NCBI RefSeq assembly: GCF_002723935.1
Contig: NZ_BEWM01000001.1
Span: 620,001 to 684,000 of the forward strand
Direction of reading: 5' to 3'
Origin: Gluconobacter cerinus
GTDB lineage: Bacteria > Pseudomonadota > Alphaproteobacteria > Acetobacterales > Acetobacteraceae
Length of the DNA stretch: 64,000 nt
The notes under the pieces are model-generated. The model was not told the DNA's origin and did not search any database. It saw only the letters and a program-made list of their open reading frames with translations. Shown piece after piece: positions 8,669 through 18,141 of this stretch. Each line of letters begins with the position of its first letter. Positions within the stretch are counted from its first letter, which is position 1. Made by a program: the position numbers and the translations under genes.

Positions 8669-9459
8669 CACAGGAGCGTCCGCAGGAAGCGCCGTGTGCG
8701 CCCCTCTTTCGGGTTGGCGAACATTAGGTCCGGGTCACCGCTTTCAACGATCTCACCAGCCTCCACATACAGCACGCGATCCGAGGCGGCACGGGCAAAG
8801 CGCATGTCATGTGTTACGACAAGCTGCGTCATCCCATCATCATCCAGATCCCGCATCACCGACAGAACTTCTTCTGAAAGTTCCGGGTCGAGTGCGGATG
8901 TCGGCTCGTCGTACAACATGACAGATGGCTTCATGGCGAGCGCACGGGCAATAGCCGCGCGCTGCTTCTGGCCGCCCGAAAGACTGTCCGGGTAGCGGTC
9001 TTTAACACCCGCCAGGCCCACTTTTTCCAAAAGCGTACAGGCAGTCGCCTGCGCCTCATCCCGTGAGACACCCTTCACGCGCATCGGCGCCATCATGACG
9101 TTATCAATGACGGTTCTATGAGGGAAAAGATTGAAGGCCTGAAAGACCATGCCGACATGCGCCCGCAAACGATGGGCCTGTGCCTCATTGGCGCGCGTCC
9201 AGCTTTTGCCAGTGCAGGCGAGTGTCACATCTTCAATACGGACAGTTCCGGCGTCAGGATGCTCCAGAAAATTGAGGCACCGCAGGAAGGTGGACTTGCC
9301 ACACCCTGACGGTCCGATAATCGAGATCAGCTCGCCACGTTCAACATCAAGTGACAGACCACGAAGAATTTCGTTGCCATCAAAAGACTTGGCGATCCCG
9401 CTCGCCTGTAACACCAGATCAGTCAGTTCCAGACATCCCTTAACAAGACGTGTGATCAT
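8668..9459 (-). CDS. Amino-acid ABC transporter ATP-binding protein (GlnQ/HisP type)
   Basis: ATPase that powers the fused binding-protein/permease encoded directly downstream. It carries Walker A GPSGCGKST, Q-loop VFQAFNLFPH, signature LSGGQKQR, Walker B VMLYDEPTSALDP and the switch His in VVTHDM. FNLFPHRTVIDNV is typical of the polar-amino-acid subfamily. I prefer the ATG at 9459; the frame is open to 9492. The gene overlaps the transporter gene by about one codon, so the pair forms a two-gene operon. Confidence 0.92.
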   Translation of the reverse strand: MITRLVKGCLELTDLVLQASGIAKSFDGNEILRGLSLDVERGELISIIGPSGCGKSTFLRCLNFLEHPDAGTVRIEDVTLACTGKSWTRANEAQAHRLRAHVGMVFQAFNLFPHRTVIDNVMMAPMRVKGVSRDEAQATACTLLEKVGLAGVKDRYPDSLSGGQKQRAAIARALAMKPSVMLYDEPTSALDPELSEEVLSVMRDLDDDGMTQLVVTHDMRFARAASDRVLYVEAGEIVESGDPDLMFANPKEGRTRRFLRTLL

Positions 9460-9623
9460 TATACCGTTCAGCCCTCTTAACGGACCTCGCACTGGCTATC
9501 GAGACCTTTCCTGCATGCGGGAATGAGAATTCACCAGATTGCAGCTTTTCAGACGCCCCCTTGCAGTTCCCGCGCTCAGAGGGTCTAAGCTGATAAGACC
9601 GTGAACCGGACAGAACGCTTCCC

Positions 9624-10253
9624 ATGACGACCCAGCCGCCCGACCCAACAACACCTTCCGTGCTTCTGGATGTCAGGGATATTACGGTTTTCCGTGGAGA
9701 CCGGCTGGTTCTGGATGATGTGAGCCTTTCGCTTGCTCATGGCGATGCCATGATACTCACCGGCCCGAATGGTGCGGGAAAATCCACTCTTCTCAGAACA
9801 ATCGCAGGCCTTCGCAAGCCTGATGGTGGCACGATTGAGCGCTATGGAGCACTGGCCTGGCTGGGCCATCAGGATGCTCTCAAGCCTGGCCTGACGCTGG
9901 CGCAAAATCTTGCCCTGGCCGATCGCCTGGGCAGCGGAAGCATGGAAGACGTGTTGGAAGCCCTTGATCTGGCATTCCTGACTGACCTTCCAGCACGCCT
10001 CCTGTCCTCGGGGCAGAAACGCCGGGCAGCTTTCGCACGCGTCATGCTGTCAGGAGCACCCCTTTGGCTTCTGGACGAACCGACCGTTGGTCTGGACGTA
10101 GCGAGCATCGAACGGCTTGGGGCAATCATGGCCAAACACCGTGACAATGGGGGAGCCATGATTGTTACGACGCATGTTCCGCTCCCTCTGGATAACACGC
10201 GCTCGCACGAACTCCCTTCCCTTGCTCACGCTGAACCGCTCTGGCTGTCATGA
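9624..10253 (+). CDS. ccmA: Heme exporter ATP-binding protein CcmA
   Basis: ATPase of the CcmAB complex, which is needed for cytochrome c maturation (system I) by releasing holo-CcmE. It is 209 residues, the usual short CcmA length. It has Walker A GPNGAGKST, the signature LSSGQKRR and Walker B LWLLDEPTVGLD, and the family-typical LAWLGHQDALKPGLT segment. Its stop overlaps the start of ccmB by four bases. The other ccm genes are not in this window. Confidence 0.93.
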   Translation: MTTQPPDPTTPSVLLDVRDITVFRGDRLVLDDVSLSLAHGDAMILTGPNGAGKSTLLRTIAGLRKPDGGTIERYGALAWLGHQDALKPGLTLAQNLALADRLGSGSMEDVLEALDLAFLTDLPARLLSSGQKRRAAFARVMLSGAPLWLLDEPTVGLDVASIERLGAIMAKHRDNGGAMIVTTHVPLPLDNTRSHELPSLAHAEPLWLS

Positions 10254-10915
10254 CCGCTTTCTTTGCCCTGATCGACCGCGACCTGCGACTTGCCTATCGG
10301 TTTGGGGCGGATACACTCGCATCCCTGCTCTTCTTTATATTGTGTGGCAGCCTTTTCCCTCTGGCTCTTGGCCCCTCACCAGACCTGTTGCGTCATATGG
10401 GGCCGGGCATCATCTGGGTCTGTGCACTGCTCGCATCGCTGCTCCCGCTGGACAGACTTTTCGGCTCTGAACTGGAAGATGGCTCACTGGATCTGCTGAT
10501 GCTCACGGGCCTTCCAGCGTATGCCGTTGCCTTCGCCAAAATGATTGCTCACTGGCTGACAACTGGCCTGCCTCTTCTTGTTGCAGCGATCCCGCTTGGC
10601 ATCATGCTGGGCGTAAAAGGGAGCGAACTCCCGCTTCTCTTGTTCGGGCTGATGCTTGGAACGATGTGCCTGTCCCTGATGGGTGGCATGGCCGCCTCAA
10701 TCGTGTTGGGGGCGCGTCGTGGTGGCGTTCTTTTGCCACTTCTTGTTCTGCCTCTCGCAACGCCAGTACTGATTTTCGGTGCGGCTTCGTCCTATGCCGG
10801 GCAGCTTGGTGCATCATCCAGCGCCGGATTCGACCTTCTGGGAGCATGCCTGCTTGCAATGCTGCCACTTTGCCCACTCGCAGCAGGCTATGGCCTCAAA
10901 TCTGCGGTCGGTTAA
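10250..10915 (+). CDS. ccmB: Heme exporter membrane protein CcmB
   Basis: Permease partner of CcmA, about 221 residues with roughly six hydrophobic helices. It begins with the typical FFALIDRDLRLAYRFG motif and contains the conserved RLFGSELEDGSLDLLMLTGLP loop. It is translationally coupled to ccmA by an ATGA overlap. No ccmC follows; the next 250 bases are AT-rich and non-coding. Confidence 0.93.
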   Translation: MTAFFALIDRDLRLAYRFGADTLASLLFFILCGSLFPLALGPSPDLLRHMGPGIIWVCALLASLLPLDRLFGSELEDGSLDLLMLTGLPAYAVAFAKMIAHWLTTGLPLLVAAIPLGIMLGVKGSELPLLLFGLMLGTMCLSLMGGMAASIVLGARRGGVLLPLLVLPLATPVLIFGAASSYAGQLGASSSAGFDLLGACLLAMLPLCPLAAGYGLKSAVG

Positions 10916-11165
10916 AAAATCTCTCGATAAATCCATAAATTTTTTCGATTTGAACGTTTCTTGCCCGGCTTGAATAAGCCGAGCAATGAGGCGTTGGTTT
11001 TTTACAAATTATTCATCTTCATCATTTACATTGACTGTTAGCTTTAATTGAACGAATTACGCCATCAATAGCTTTCGTTTGTCTGCAGAAGAAGCGATGG
11101 GAGCAATTCCACTTCACTCTGCGAACAATACGGCGCACCCCTGCATTCTGGATTTTCATCACATC

Positions 11166-13151
11166 ATGGCAACATCTACACCCGCTTGGACAAACGGCGA
11201 TCTCTACACGTGGGTCGGCCCAACAACCGGCGGCAACTGGAGTGACGTGTCGAACTGGAGCTACGATGGCGCACCAGCAACACACGTTCCTGATACGCAG
11301 ACGAATCAAGGCACAGTCACCATCCCATCAGGTGTGACCGTTACCGTCTCAAGCGCGACATCAACGCTTTCCGGCGTCAACATCAAGGTTGCAGGCACTC
11401 TCGATATCGCGTCTGGCACCAGCGCTCTGGCTGTCAACAATCTGGAAGTCGCTTCAGGTGGCACGGCAAACATCCAGCGCCCGCTGACGGCTAACAACGT
11501 CCTTCAGGTTGATAACGGCGGCACTGCGACATTCGCGAATGTCTCGCAGGACTGGTCTGGCTATCCGGGCCTCAAGCCATCGATCGCGACTGGCGGCACG
11601 CTCAATTTTGATAATTCCAACATTACGCTGGGCAGCGTCAGCGGCAGCGGAATTGCTGGCAACCTCAATATTTCCAATGGTTCGACCGTCAAGACGGCCA
11701 GCAACAGCACCACCATTACAGGCCCCATCACGGTCAATGGCGCAGGTACGTCCTTCACGGACAGCTCTGCCCTCCAGTCTACCCTGACGTTGAATGATGG
11801 TGCCAAAGCCACCATTACGACTTACCCGACTGACGGCACAAAGGTCGTTTTCGGAACGGGCAACAACACGCTGATTCTTCCGAGCGACCAGTACGCAGCT
11901 AATAAGCTGGTTCTGGCCAACCTGAAGGAAGGCGACAGCCTCGGCGTGAATGGTCAGACCGTAACGTCTGCCACCATGACCAGCGACAATGTAAAGCTGA
12001 CCACGTCTAGCGGCACAATCAGCCCCAAAAGCGTTACCTACGACAGCAGCTACAAAAACGCTCCGACCGATAGCAACCCGGTCACGGTTAACACCAGCAA
12101 TGGAAACGGCGTCATCTGCTTCCTCGCAGGTTCAATGATCCGCACGCAGGATGGGGAAGTTGCTGTCGAGACCCTGCGCCTTGGCGACAGCGTGGTTGTG
12201 TATGTTGATGGCCGTGAAGACGTTCGCACTGTCACATGGGCCGGACGTCGTCACATGACGGTACGTCCAGGTCCGTTTGCAGACGAAGCAGGCTACCCGG
12301 TTCGTATTCTGAAGGACGCCATCGCACCCGGCATGCCACACACGGACCTTCTGGTGACGGCAGAACACTGCCTGTTCCTTGATGGAAAGTTTGTCCCGGC
12401 CCGGATGCTGATCAATGGTCGCTCCATTCACTACGACACAAGCATCACGTCTTACGATTACTTCCACATCGAGACGGCAGATCACTCGGTCATTATGGCC
12501 AACGGCCTGTTGACGGAGAGCTTCCTCGACACGGGCAATCGCGGCGATTTCCGTCAGGACGGAAATGTTTTCAGCATCGGCGGCAGCGTCAAGAGCTGGA
12601 ACGACGACGCAGCGGCCCCGCTCACGACGGACCGCACAACAGTCGAGCCCCTGTTCCGCGCAATCGAAGCACGGGCAGACATGGCAGGTCTGGTGTCTCA
12701 GGCTGACAGTGCAGTCCTGACGCAGGATGCTGACCTGCATCTCATGACGGAAGATGGCACCATCATCCGTAAAACGCGTGAGACCAACGGCTATGCCATG
12801 TTCATGCTGCCGGAGAAGGTTCGCTCTGTGCGCCTGATGTCCCGCACGAGCCGCCCGTCCGATGTGATTGGCCCATTTGTTGATGACCGCCGCGAACTCG
12901 GTGTGCTCGTTGGCCAGATTGCCCTCTACGAGGCAGGCAGCACCACGGTGCTTCCGGCACATCTCGCCAAGGAAGAGCTGTCTGGCTGGAGTGTTCCCGA
13001 AGGAACGACCATGCGCTGGACCACAGGTCATGCCGCAATCTCGCTCCCGAGCCGGTCTTCTCACAGCATTGCCATGCTGGCTGTTCAGGTCCTGTCCAAC
13101 AGCTCCTACCTGGTAGCGGCTGAAGACAAGGTCATTGCTCTGACCGCCTGA
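11166..13151 (+). CDS. Hint-domain protein with N-terminal beta-helix-like repeats
   Basis: A large protein of about 660 residues, probably exported. The N-terminal 300 residues are Gly/Ser/Thr/Asn-rich with imperfect repeats (GTLDIASGT, LEVASGGTANI, NVLQVDNGGTATF), as in beta-helix and autotransporter-like passengers; WVGPTTGGNWSDVSNW at the start is typical of such proteins. Then comes a Hedgehog/intein (Hint) domain beginning at Cys in VICFLAGSMIRT, with VETLRLGDSVVV and the histidine motif TAEHCLFLDGKF. About 200 residues follow the Hint core. Hint domains can self-cleave; whether this one does is unknown. I saw no classic signal peptide. The start is uncertain: ATG 11166 was chosen, and the frame is open to TTG 11079 with another ATG at 11097. 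Confidence 0.82.
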   Translation: MATSTPAWTNGDLYTWVGPTTGGNWSDVSNWSYDGAPATHVPDTQTNQGTVTIPSGVTVTVSSATSTLSGVNIKVAGTLDIASGTSALAVNNLEVASGGTANIQRPLTANNVLQVDNGGTATFANVSQDWSGYPGLKPSIATGGTLNFDNSNITLGSVSGSGIAGNLNISNGSTVKTASNSTTITGPITVNGAGTSFTDSSALQSTLTLNDGAKATITTYPTDGTKVVFGTGNNTLILPSDQYAANKLVLANLKEGDSLGVNGQTVTSATMTSDNVKLTTSSGTISPKSVTYDSSYKNAPTDSNPVTVNTSNGNGVICFLAGSMIRTQDGEVAVETLRLGDSVVVYVDGREDVRTVTWAGRRHMTVRPGPFADEAGYPVRILKDAIAPGMPHTDLLVTAEHCLFLDGKFVPARMLINGRSIHYDTSITSYDYFHIETADHSVIMANGLLTESFLDTGNRGDFRQDGNVFSIGGSVKSWNDDAAAPLTTDRTTVEPLFRAIEARADMAGLVSQADSAVLTQDADLHLMTEDGTIIRKTRETNGYAMFMLPEKVRSVRLMSRTSRPSDVIGPFVDDRRELGVLVGQIALYEAGSTTVLPAHLAKEELSGWSVPEGTTMRWTTGHAAISLPSRSSHSIAMLAVQVLSNSSYLVAAEDKVIALTA

Positions 13152-13167
13152 TCCAGGTTTTCACGGC

Positions 13168-13207
13168 AAAACACGAAGCGCCAGCCCATCTAGGGCTGGC
13201 GTTTTTT
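13168..13207 (+). terminator. Rho-independent terminator after the Hint protein gene
   Basis: The perfect stem GCGCCAGCCC / GGGCTGGCG around a short loop is followed by TTTTTT, about 20 bases past the stop at 13151. Confidence 0.85.
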
Positions 13208-13302
13208 GTGTTCCCACCTTCAAAACGCACCTGCCGTCTCGACGGCGATATGAAACCGCAGCATCATCGACGGATATTTTCATATGAGAAGTCCTTCACA
13301 TC

Positions 13303-16300
13303 ATGCGGTTTTCCCTCCGACGTTCCCTTCTCTCATGCGCGGCTCTTCTGGGGTGCATTTCCGGGCTGACCGCCCAGGCTGAGCCCGGTTATTTCAGGGA
13401 GCCGTCAGTCACTGGGCAGACCGTTCTTTTCAGCGCGGAACAGTCAGTCTGGAGTGTGCCCCTGACGGGAGGCACAGCCCAGCGCCTGACCAGCGCGCCC
13501 CATGGCGCCAATGCTGTTGACCCGCAGCCTGTCCTCTCCCCCGATGGCAAAGAAATCGCATTTCTGGCGAATTTTGATGGGCCGACAGAGCTCTACATCA
13601 TGCCAAGTTCCGGCGGCACACCCCGACGCATGACGTTTGAAAACGCGCCGAAACTTCATATCGCAGGATGGGATGCTCATGCAGGCATCCTGTACTCCAT
13701 GCCGGACGCAACTGGCCCTTACTACAGCTATAATGTCGCAGCTCTGGATCCGAAAACGGGTGCAAAGCACGTCTATCCGCTTGCCAACGTCAATGACGCT
13801 TCCATTAGCCCGGACGGTAAATGGCTGTATGCCGTGCGGTTCGGGGTCGCGGTAACAGGCGATCATATGCGGGCCTATCGTGGAGGAGCACTCTCGCAAC
13901 TCTGGCGGTTTGATCTTCAGTCCGGAGCCGAGGCCGAACGTATTGGCACACGCACAGCCAACCTGCTTCGCCCCATGCCGTGGCGGGATCGTCTGATCGT
14001 TATTTCCGACGAAAACGGACGTTACAACCTCTGGAGCATCGCAGCAGACGGAACAGATGCCCGACAGCTGACCCATTTTACAGATTACAGCATTCTGGAA
14101 GCGTCACTCTCAGGCGATCATGTTGTGTTCCGCAAAGGGGCAGACCTCTTTTCGCTGGATTTGACCTCTGGCGAGAGCCACCAGATCCCTGTCAATTTGG
14201 TCTCGGACAATGCACCTCGTGCACCGTACTGGCTGGATCGACCAACCCGCTTCACCACGTCGGAGACCATTTCTCCCAAAGGCGATGCTGCTATCTTCAC
14301 GATGCGCGGCCACACGGTCGTGGCAGCAGCTTCCCCACGGCGTCTGATCGTCCTGCCCACCCCAGACAATGTCCGCCTGCGCCTCGCCCGCGTGACGCCG
14401 GATGGCAAATCCGTCATTGCGTTCAGTGATGCTGGCGGAGAATCTGCGCTGTGGCGTTTTGCGGCAGATGGCAGCGGCAAGGGAGAAGCACTCAGCCAGC
14501 CATCCTCAACCGAGCCTGTTGCTCTCGAAATTTCACCAGACGGAAAATACGCCGCGCATACGGATTTGCTGGGGCGCCTATGGTTGCTCAACCTTTCGAG
14601 CAAAGCTGAGAAGCTCGTTGATGATGCCACTCAGGACGGCACGAACGTTTTCGATTCCCTTTCATGGGCGGCAGACGGAAAGGCCCTAGCCTTCGTACGC
14701 ACGCGCGGCTCCAATCTGCGACGTCAGATTGCCCTGTATTCTCCGGAAACAGGACGGACGGAGTGGGTGACGAGCGACCGTTACGAATCCTATAGCCCAA
14801 CCTTCTCCCCAGATGGGAAATGGCTGTGGTTCCTGTCTGATCGTACATTCTCGCTGGCTAACGGCTCTCCCTGGGGAGACCGCAATCTGGGACCGGCGTT
14901 TCCACATCGTACAGGCATCTATGCCCTCGCACTCCAGGCCGGAGAACGCTTTCCTTTCCAGGCCCCAACCGAGCTGGATCATGATGACAGCAAGGAAAAG
15001 AGCGACAAGAAAGATGAGAAGAAGGACACTCCCAAGAAGCCTCTTCCCGCGTTTGAATGGAACGGATTGGCAGATCGTCTCTATCAGGTTCCCGTCCCTG
15101 CTGCGGATTATCACGGGCTGGCAGCCGCCAGCGATTATCTGTTCACCGTGGATGGTACGGACGATGACGCCAACCCTCTGAAATCCATCCATATCGACAA
15201 TAACGAGCACAAGATCGAAACCTTCTCGCCCAAGGTTGAAGATTTCAGCCTCTCGGCAGACGGCAAAACGATCATGACCGTAGCCCCTCGCGCGAAGCAG
15301 GCACCCGAAGTTCTTCTGCTACCAGTCGGGGCCAAGAAGCCTGATGATGTTGCAGGGAAAGCGGTCAGCTTTGACGGACTACGACTGCGCATCGACCCTG
15401 CTCAGGAATGGTCAGACGAATTTGTCGATGCCTGGCGCCTTCACCGTGATCATTATTATGACCGCGATCTGCATGGCGTAGACTGGAAAGCCGTCAGAGC
15501 CCATTTCGCGCCATTTGTGGATCGACTTGGAGACCGTGCGGATCTGGATGATCTGCTTGGCCAGATGGTTGCTGAAATTGGCGCCATGCACTCCCAGCTC
15601 CGGCCGGCACAAAGCCTCGAAGACCCGGCTGCAAACCTGATTGCCGGACTGGGTGCACAGATTACCCGCGAAGCAAAAGGCTTCCGCATCACACATATCT
15701 ATAGAGGAGACCGCGATCTACCGGATCAGCAGTCTCCATTGGCTGCTCCGGGCGTTGATGCGCAGGACGGAGATCTGATTGTTGCCGTGAACGGACAATC
15801 CGCAGCCGACGAGCCCGACCTCTCTACGCTTCTGGCCAATCAGGCTGGAAAACAGGTTCTTCTGACTCTTCTGCGCAATGGCAAAGAACACAAAACAGTC
15901 GTGACAGCCGTAAGCTGGCGCAAGCAGAAGTCCTTGCGCGCACGGGACTGGGAAGTCAGCCGTGCTGATCTTGTGGATCGTGCCAGCCATGGACGCATTG
16001 GTTATCTGCATCTGCAAGCCATGGTCGGCGATGACATGGAGGCGTTCGCCCGCGAGTTCTATGCCAATATCGACAAGGATGGACTCATTGTTGACGTCCG
16101 CGGCAATAATGGCGGCAACATTGACAGCTGGGTTCTGACGCAGCTCATGCGCCGGTCCTGGATGTTCTGGAGCCGCTATGGCAACGCTCCGGCCATTGAC
16201 ATGCAACAGGCGTTCCAGGGCCATCTCATCGTGATTTCAGATGAAATGACCTACTCGGACGGTGAGACCTTCTCTCAAGGTATCAAGTCTCTCCACATCG

Positions 16301-16608
16301 CCCCGCTCCTTGGGGAACGCACAGCAGGCGCCGGTGTCTGGCTTTCGGACGGTGACCGTCTGATTGACAACGGCAATGCTCGGACAGCCGAGAATCCCTA
16401 TTTCGATATGAACGGCCACTGGCTGGTCGAGAACAAGGGTGTCTCACCGGATATCGAGATCGAGAACATGCCGGTCGCCACCTTCAAGGGGCAGGATCAA
16501 CAGCTTGATGCGGCGGTTTCGTATCTGAAGACGCAGATGGCGGATCATCCGCGCCCTGCGCTCAAAGCTGAACCTTTCCCGATTCAGCAGCCTGCTTCAC
16601 CGCAATAA
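13303..16608 (+). CDS. Tricorn-type S41 protease, exported
   Basis: A 1101-residue tricorn protease homologue that trims peptides to short fragments. A signal peptide spans about 1-26 (ending AQA), so the enzyme is probably periplasmic. Repeated SPDGK/ADGK motifs through the first 680 residues mark the beta-propeller region. A Lys/Asp/Glu-rich linker near 560-585, a PDZ-like domain (about 785-865, DGDLIVAVNGQSA) and the C-terminal S41 core follow. Candidate catalytic residues are His763 (AMHSQ) and Ser985-Asp986 in TYSDGE, with VRGNNGGN forming the oxyanion region. Terminators flank it on both sides, so it is probably a single-gene unit. Confidence 0.92.
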   Translation: MRFSLRRSLLSCAALLGCISGLTAQAEPGYFREPSVTGQTVLFSAEQSVWSVPLTGGTAQRLTSAPHGANAVDPQPVLSPDGKEIAFLANFDGPTELYIMPSSGGTPRRMTFENAPKLHIAGWDAHAGILYSMPDATGPYYSYNVAALDPKTGAKHVYPLANVNDASISPDGKWLYAVRFGVAVTGDHMRAYRGGALSQLWRFDLQSGAEAERIGTRTANLLRPMPWRDRLIVISDENGRYNLWSIAADGTDARQLTHFTDYSILEASLSGDHVVFRKGADLFSLDLTSGESHQIPVNLVSDNAPRAPYWLDRPTRFTTSETISPKGDAAIFTMRGHTVVAAASPRRLIVLPTPDNVRLRLARVTPDGKSVIAFSDAGGESALWRFAADGSGKGEALSQPSSTEPVALEISPDGKYAAHTDLLGRLWLLNLSSKAEKLVDDATQDGTNVFDSLSWAADGKALAFVRTRGSNLRRQIALYSPETGRTEWVTSDRYESYSPTFSPDGKWLWFLSDRTFSLANGSPWGDRNLGPAFPHRTGIYALALQAGERFPFQAPTELDHDDSKEKSDKKDEKKDTPKKPLPAFEWNGLADRLYQVPVPAADYHGLAAASDYLFTVDGTDDDANPLKSIHIDNNEHKIETFSPKVEDFSLSADGKTIMTVAPRAKQAPEVLLLPVGAKKPDDVAGKAVSFDGLRLRIDPAQEWSDEFVDAWRLHRDHYYDRDLHGVDWKAVRAHFAPFVDRLGDRADLDDLLGQMVAEIGAMHSQLRPAQSLEDPAANLIAGLGAQITREAKGFRITHIYRGDRDLPDQQSPLAAPGVDAQDGDLIVAVNGQSAADEPDLSTLLANQAGKQVLLTLLRNGKEHKTVVTAVSWRKQKSLRARDWEVSRADLVDRASHGRIGYLHLQAMVGDDMEAFAREFYANIDKDGLIVDVRGNNGGNIDSWVLTQLMRRSWMFWSRYGNAPAIDMQQAFQGHLIVISDEMTYSDGETFSQGIKSLHIAPLLGERTAGAGVWLSDGDRLIDNGNARTAENPYFDMNGHWLVENKGVSPDIEIENMPVATFKGQDQQLDAAVSYLKTQMADHPRPALKAEPFPIQQPASPQ

Positions 16609-16615
16609 GGCAAAA

Positions 16616-16656
16616 TAGTCCAAGGCCTCTGCACATATCTGCAGAGGCCTTTTTTA
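16616..16656 (+). terminator. Terminator between tricorn protease and cytochrome b561 genes
   Basis: The stem AAGGCCTCTGCA / TGCAGAGGCCTT has a short ATATC-type loop and a T run after it. It lies between two convergent genes; the T run favours the plus-strand transcript. Confidence 0.85.
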
Positions 16657-16657
16657 T

Positions 16658-17188
16658 TCAGAGCATCATATCCATGACTTGATCCCGCCGGGCAAAACGG
16701 TGCATCAGCGCCGCCACACAATGCCCGGCAATCAGAACCCCCAAAATCCAGGCAGAAAACTGATGCATGACACCCAGGATCGGCGCGAACAGCGCAGTTT
16801 TCTGAATGAGCGCCGGCAGGTGCACCGTCCATAGCACCTGGACTGGCGCCCCATGAGCAGAGGCCATCAGCCATCCCGTGAGAGGCGTGGTCAACATCAG
16901 AAGATAAAGACATCCCTGAAGCACGCGCGCCGCAATGCGCTGCTCTTCCAGAATAGTGTCAGGTAACGCTGGCGGCCGATGCGTTGCGCGCCAGGCCATT
17001 CTGAGAACAACCAAGATCACAACTGTCGATGCGATCTCCTTATGAATGGAAAGCAGTTCCCCCTTCAAAGGAGAAGCCCCACGCGGTAGCAGGCGCCCCG
17101 CATAGAATCCAATCATCCAGACCGGGATAATGATAGCCGCCATGCCCCAATGAAACAGGCGGGCCAGAAGAGAGTAACGTTGGGGCAC
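16658..17188 (-). CDS. Cytochrome b561 family protein
   Basis: A 176-residue membrane protein with four predicted helices and paired histidines for two b-type hemes (RLFHWGMA near 13, SIHKEIAS near 48, and MHQFSA and AGHCVAAL in the last helix). This fits the YodB/CybB cytochrome b561 family, which moves electrons between ubiquinol and acceptors such as oxygen or superoxide. It begins PQRYSLLARLFHW, the usual family start. It appears to be transcribed alone. The physiological partner cannot be read from the sequence. Confidence 0.9.
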   Translation of the reverse strand: MPQRYSLLARLFHWGMAAIIIPVWMIGFYAGRLLPRGASPLKGELLSIHKEIASTVVILVVLRMAWRATHRPPALPDTILEEQRIAARVLQGCLYLLMLTTPLTGWLMASAHGAPVQVLWTVHLPALIQKTALFAPILGVMHQFSAWILGVLIAGHCVAALMHRFARRDQVMDMML

Positions 17189-17313
17189 GGGGCATCCATT
17201 TTCAGAAAAGGAAGAGCTTTGTGCTTCCTTTACCCTGTTTTCCGAAGCAATGAATTTTCATTCAGTGACAGAGAAGGATAGGAAGACCGGATATTCCTCC
17301 ACAGGACCAGACC

Positions 17314-17892
17314 GTGATCCATTCCCTCTATCGTCGCATCACCGACCTTGCCGCCTCACCCAAAGCCGTATGGTGGCTTATCATTATCGCCATGGCAGAA
17401 GCGTCGGTCTTCCCGATCCCAGTTGACCTGATGCTCGTTCCCATGATCCTGACGCGACAGGACAGAGCCTGGTTTCTCGCAACAGTCTGCACTGTCTCCA
17501 GCGTGATAGGTGGCGTGATCGGATGGCTGCTCGGCGCTTTCCTAATGAAGCATATCGGTATGCCCATCGCCCATTTCTATCATGCAGATGGGCGCATTCT
17601 GGCATTGGAAGACCTGTTCCGCCGATATGGCATATGGATCATTCTGGGCAAGGGACTCACGCCTCTCCCCTACAAATTCGTCACACTGGCAGCCGGCGCG
17701 GCACACTTCCCGCTGCTGCCGTTCATCGCAGCCAGCATCACAACGCGCGGCGCACGCTTCTTCCTGGAAGCCGCACTCCTCAAGGCCTTTGGCGAACCTG
17801 TGCGCGAGTTCATCGAAAAGCGCCTGACGGTGATCCTGCTGATTCTTCTTGTGGTGATCGTTGCGGGCGTCGCGCTTGTTGAGCTCTTCTAG
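17314..17892 (+). CDS. DedA-like / VTT-domain membrane protein
   Basis: A 192-residue membrane protein with the DedA/VTT pattern: helix with FPIPVDLMLVP, Gly-rich segment GGVIGWLLGAFLMKHIG, a RYGIWIILGKGLTPLPYKFVTLAAG motif typical of the YqaA/DedA group, and a C-terminal membrane helix. Such proteins are linked to phospholipid flipping and envelope homeostasis. It stands alone between cytochrome b561 (divergent) and the polyol-type transporter. Confidence 0.87.
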   Translation: MIHSLYRRITDLAASPKAVWWLIIIAMAEASVFPIPVDLMLVPMILTRQDRAWFLATVCTVSSVIGGVIGWLLGAFLMKHIGMPIAHFYHADGRILALEDLFRRYGIWIILGKGLTPLPYKFVTLAAGAAHFPLLPFIAASITTRGARFFLEAALLKAFGEPVREFIEKRLTVILLILLVVIVAGVALVELF

Positions 17893-18141
17893 AGAAATAG
17901 TCACATCAGATGATGCGTTTATGGCATAAAAAATAACATAAATACTATTTAAATATAACAGAATCATGTTATCGTCCGCGAGATCGTACTCACACGGTTA
18001 TCGGTGACGGCTTTCCAGCAGGCCTGCCTGCTCCGTTCTCCTCACGTCAGAATGTCCTGCGCGGATGACATGAGGAGAAAGGAACTGCCGGCCTCCGAAC
18101 GACAACCCGAACGCATATTCCCGCTGTCAAAGGAGCTCGCC
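17893..18141 (+). other. AT-rich upstream region of the MFS transporter, with inverted repeat
   Basis: No convincing gene is present. The first 80 bases are AT-rich and contain the perfect inverted repeat ATAACA-N6-TGTTAT at 17955-17972, which could be a repressor or activator site. A GC-rich palindrome (GCAGGCCTGC) follows near 18020. The segment probably holds the promoter and regulatory DNA of the transporter. Confidence 0.4.
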
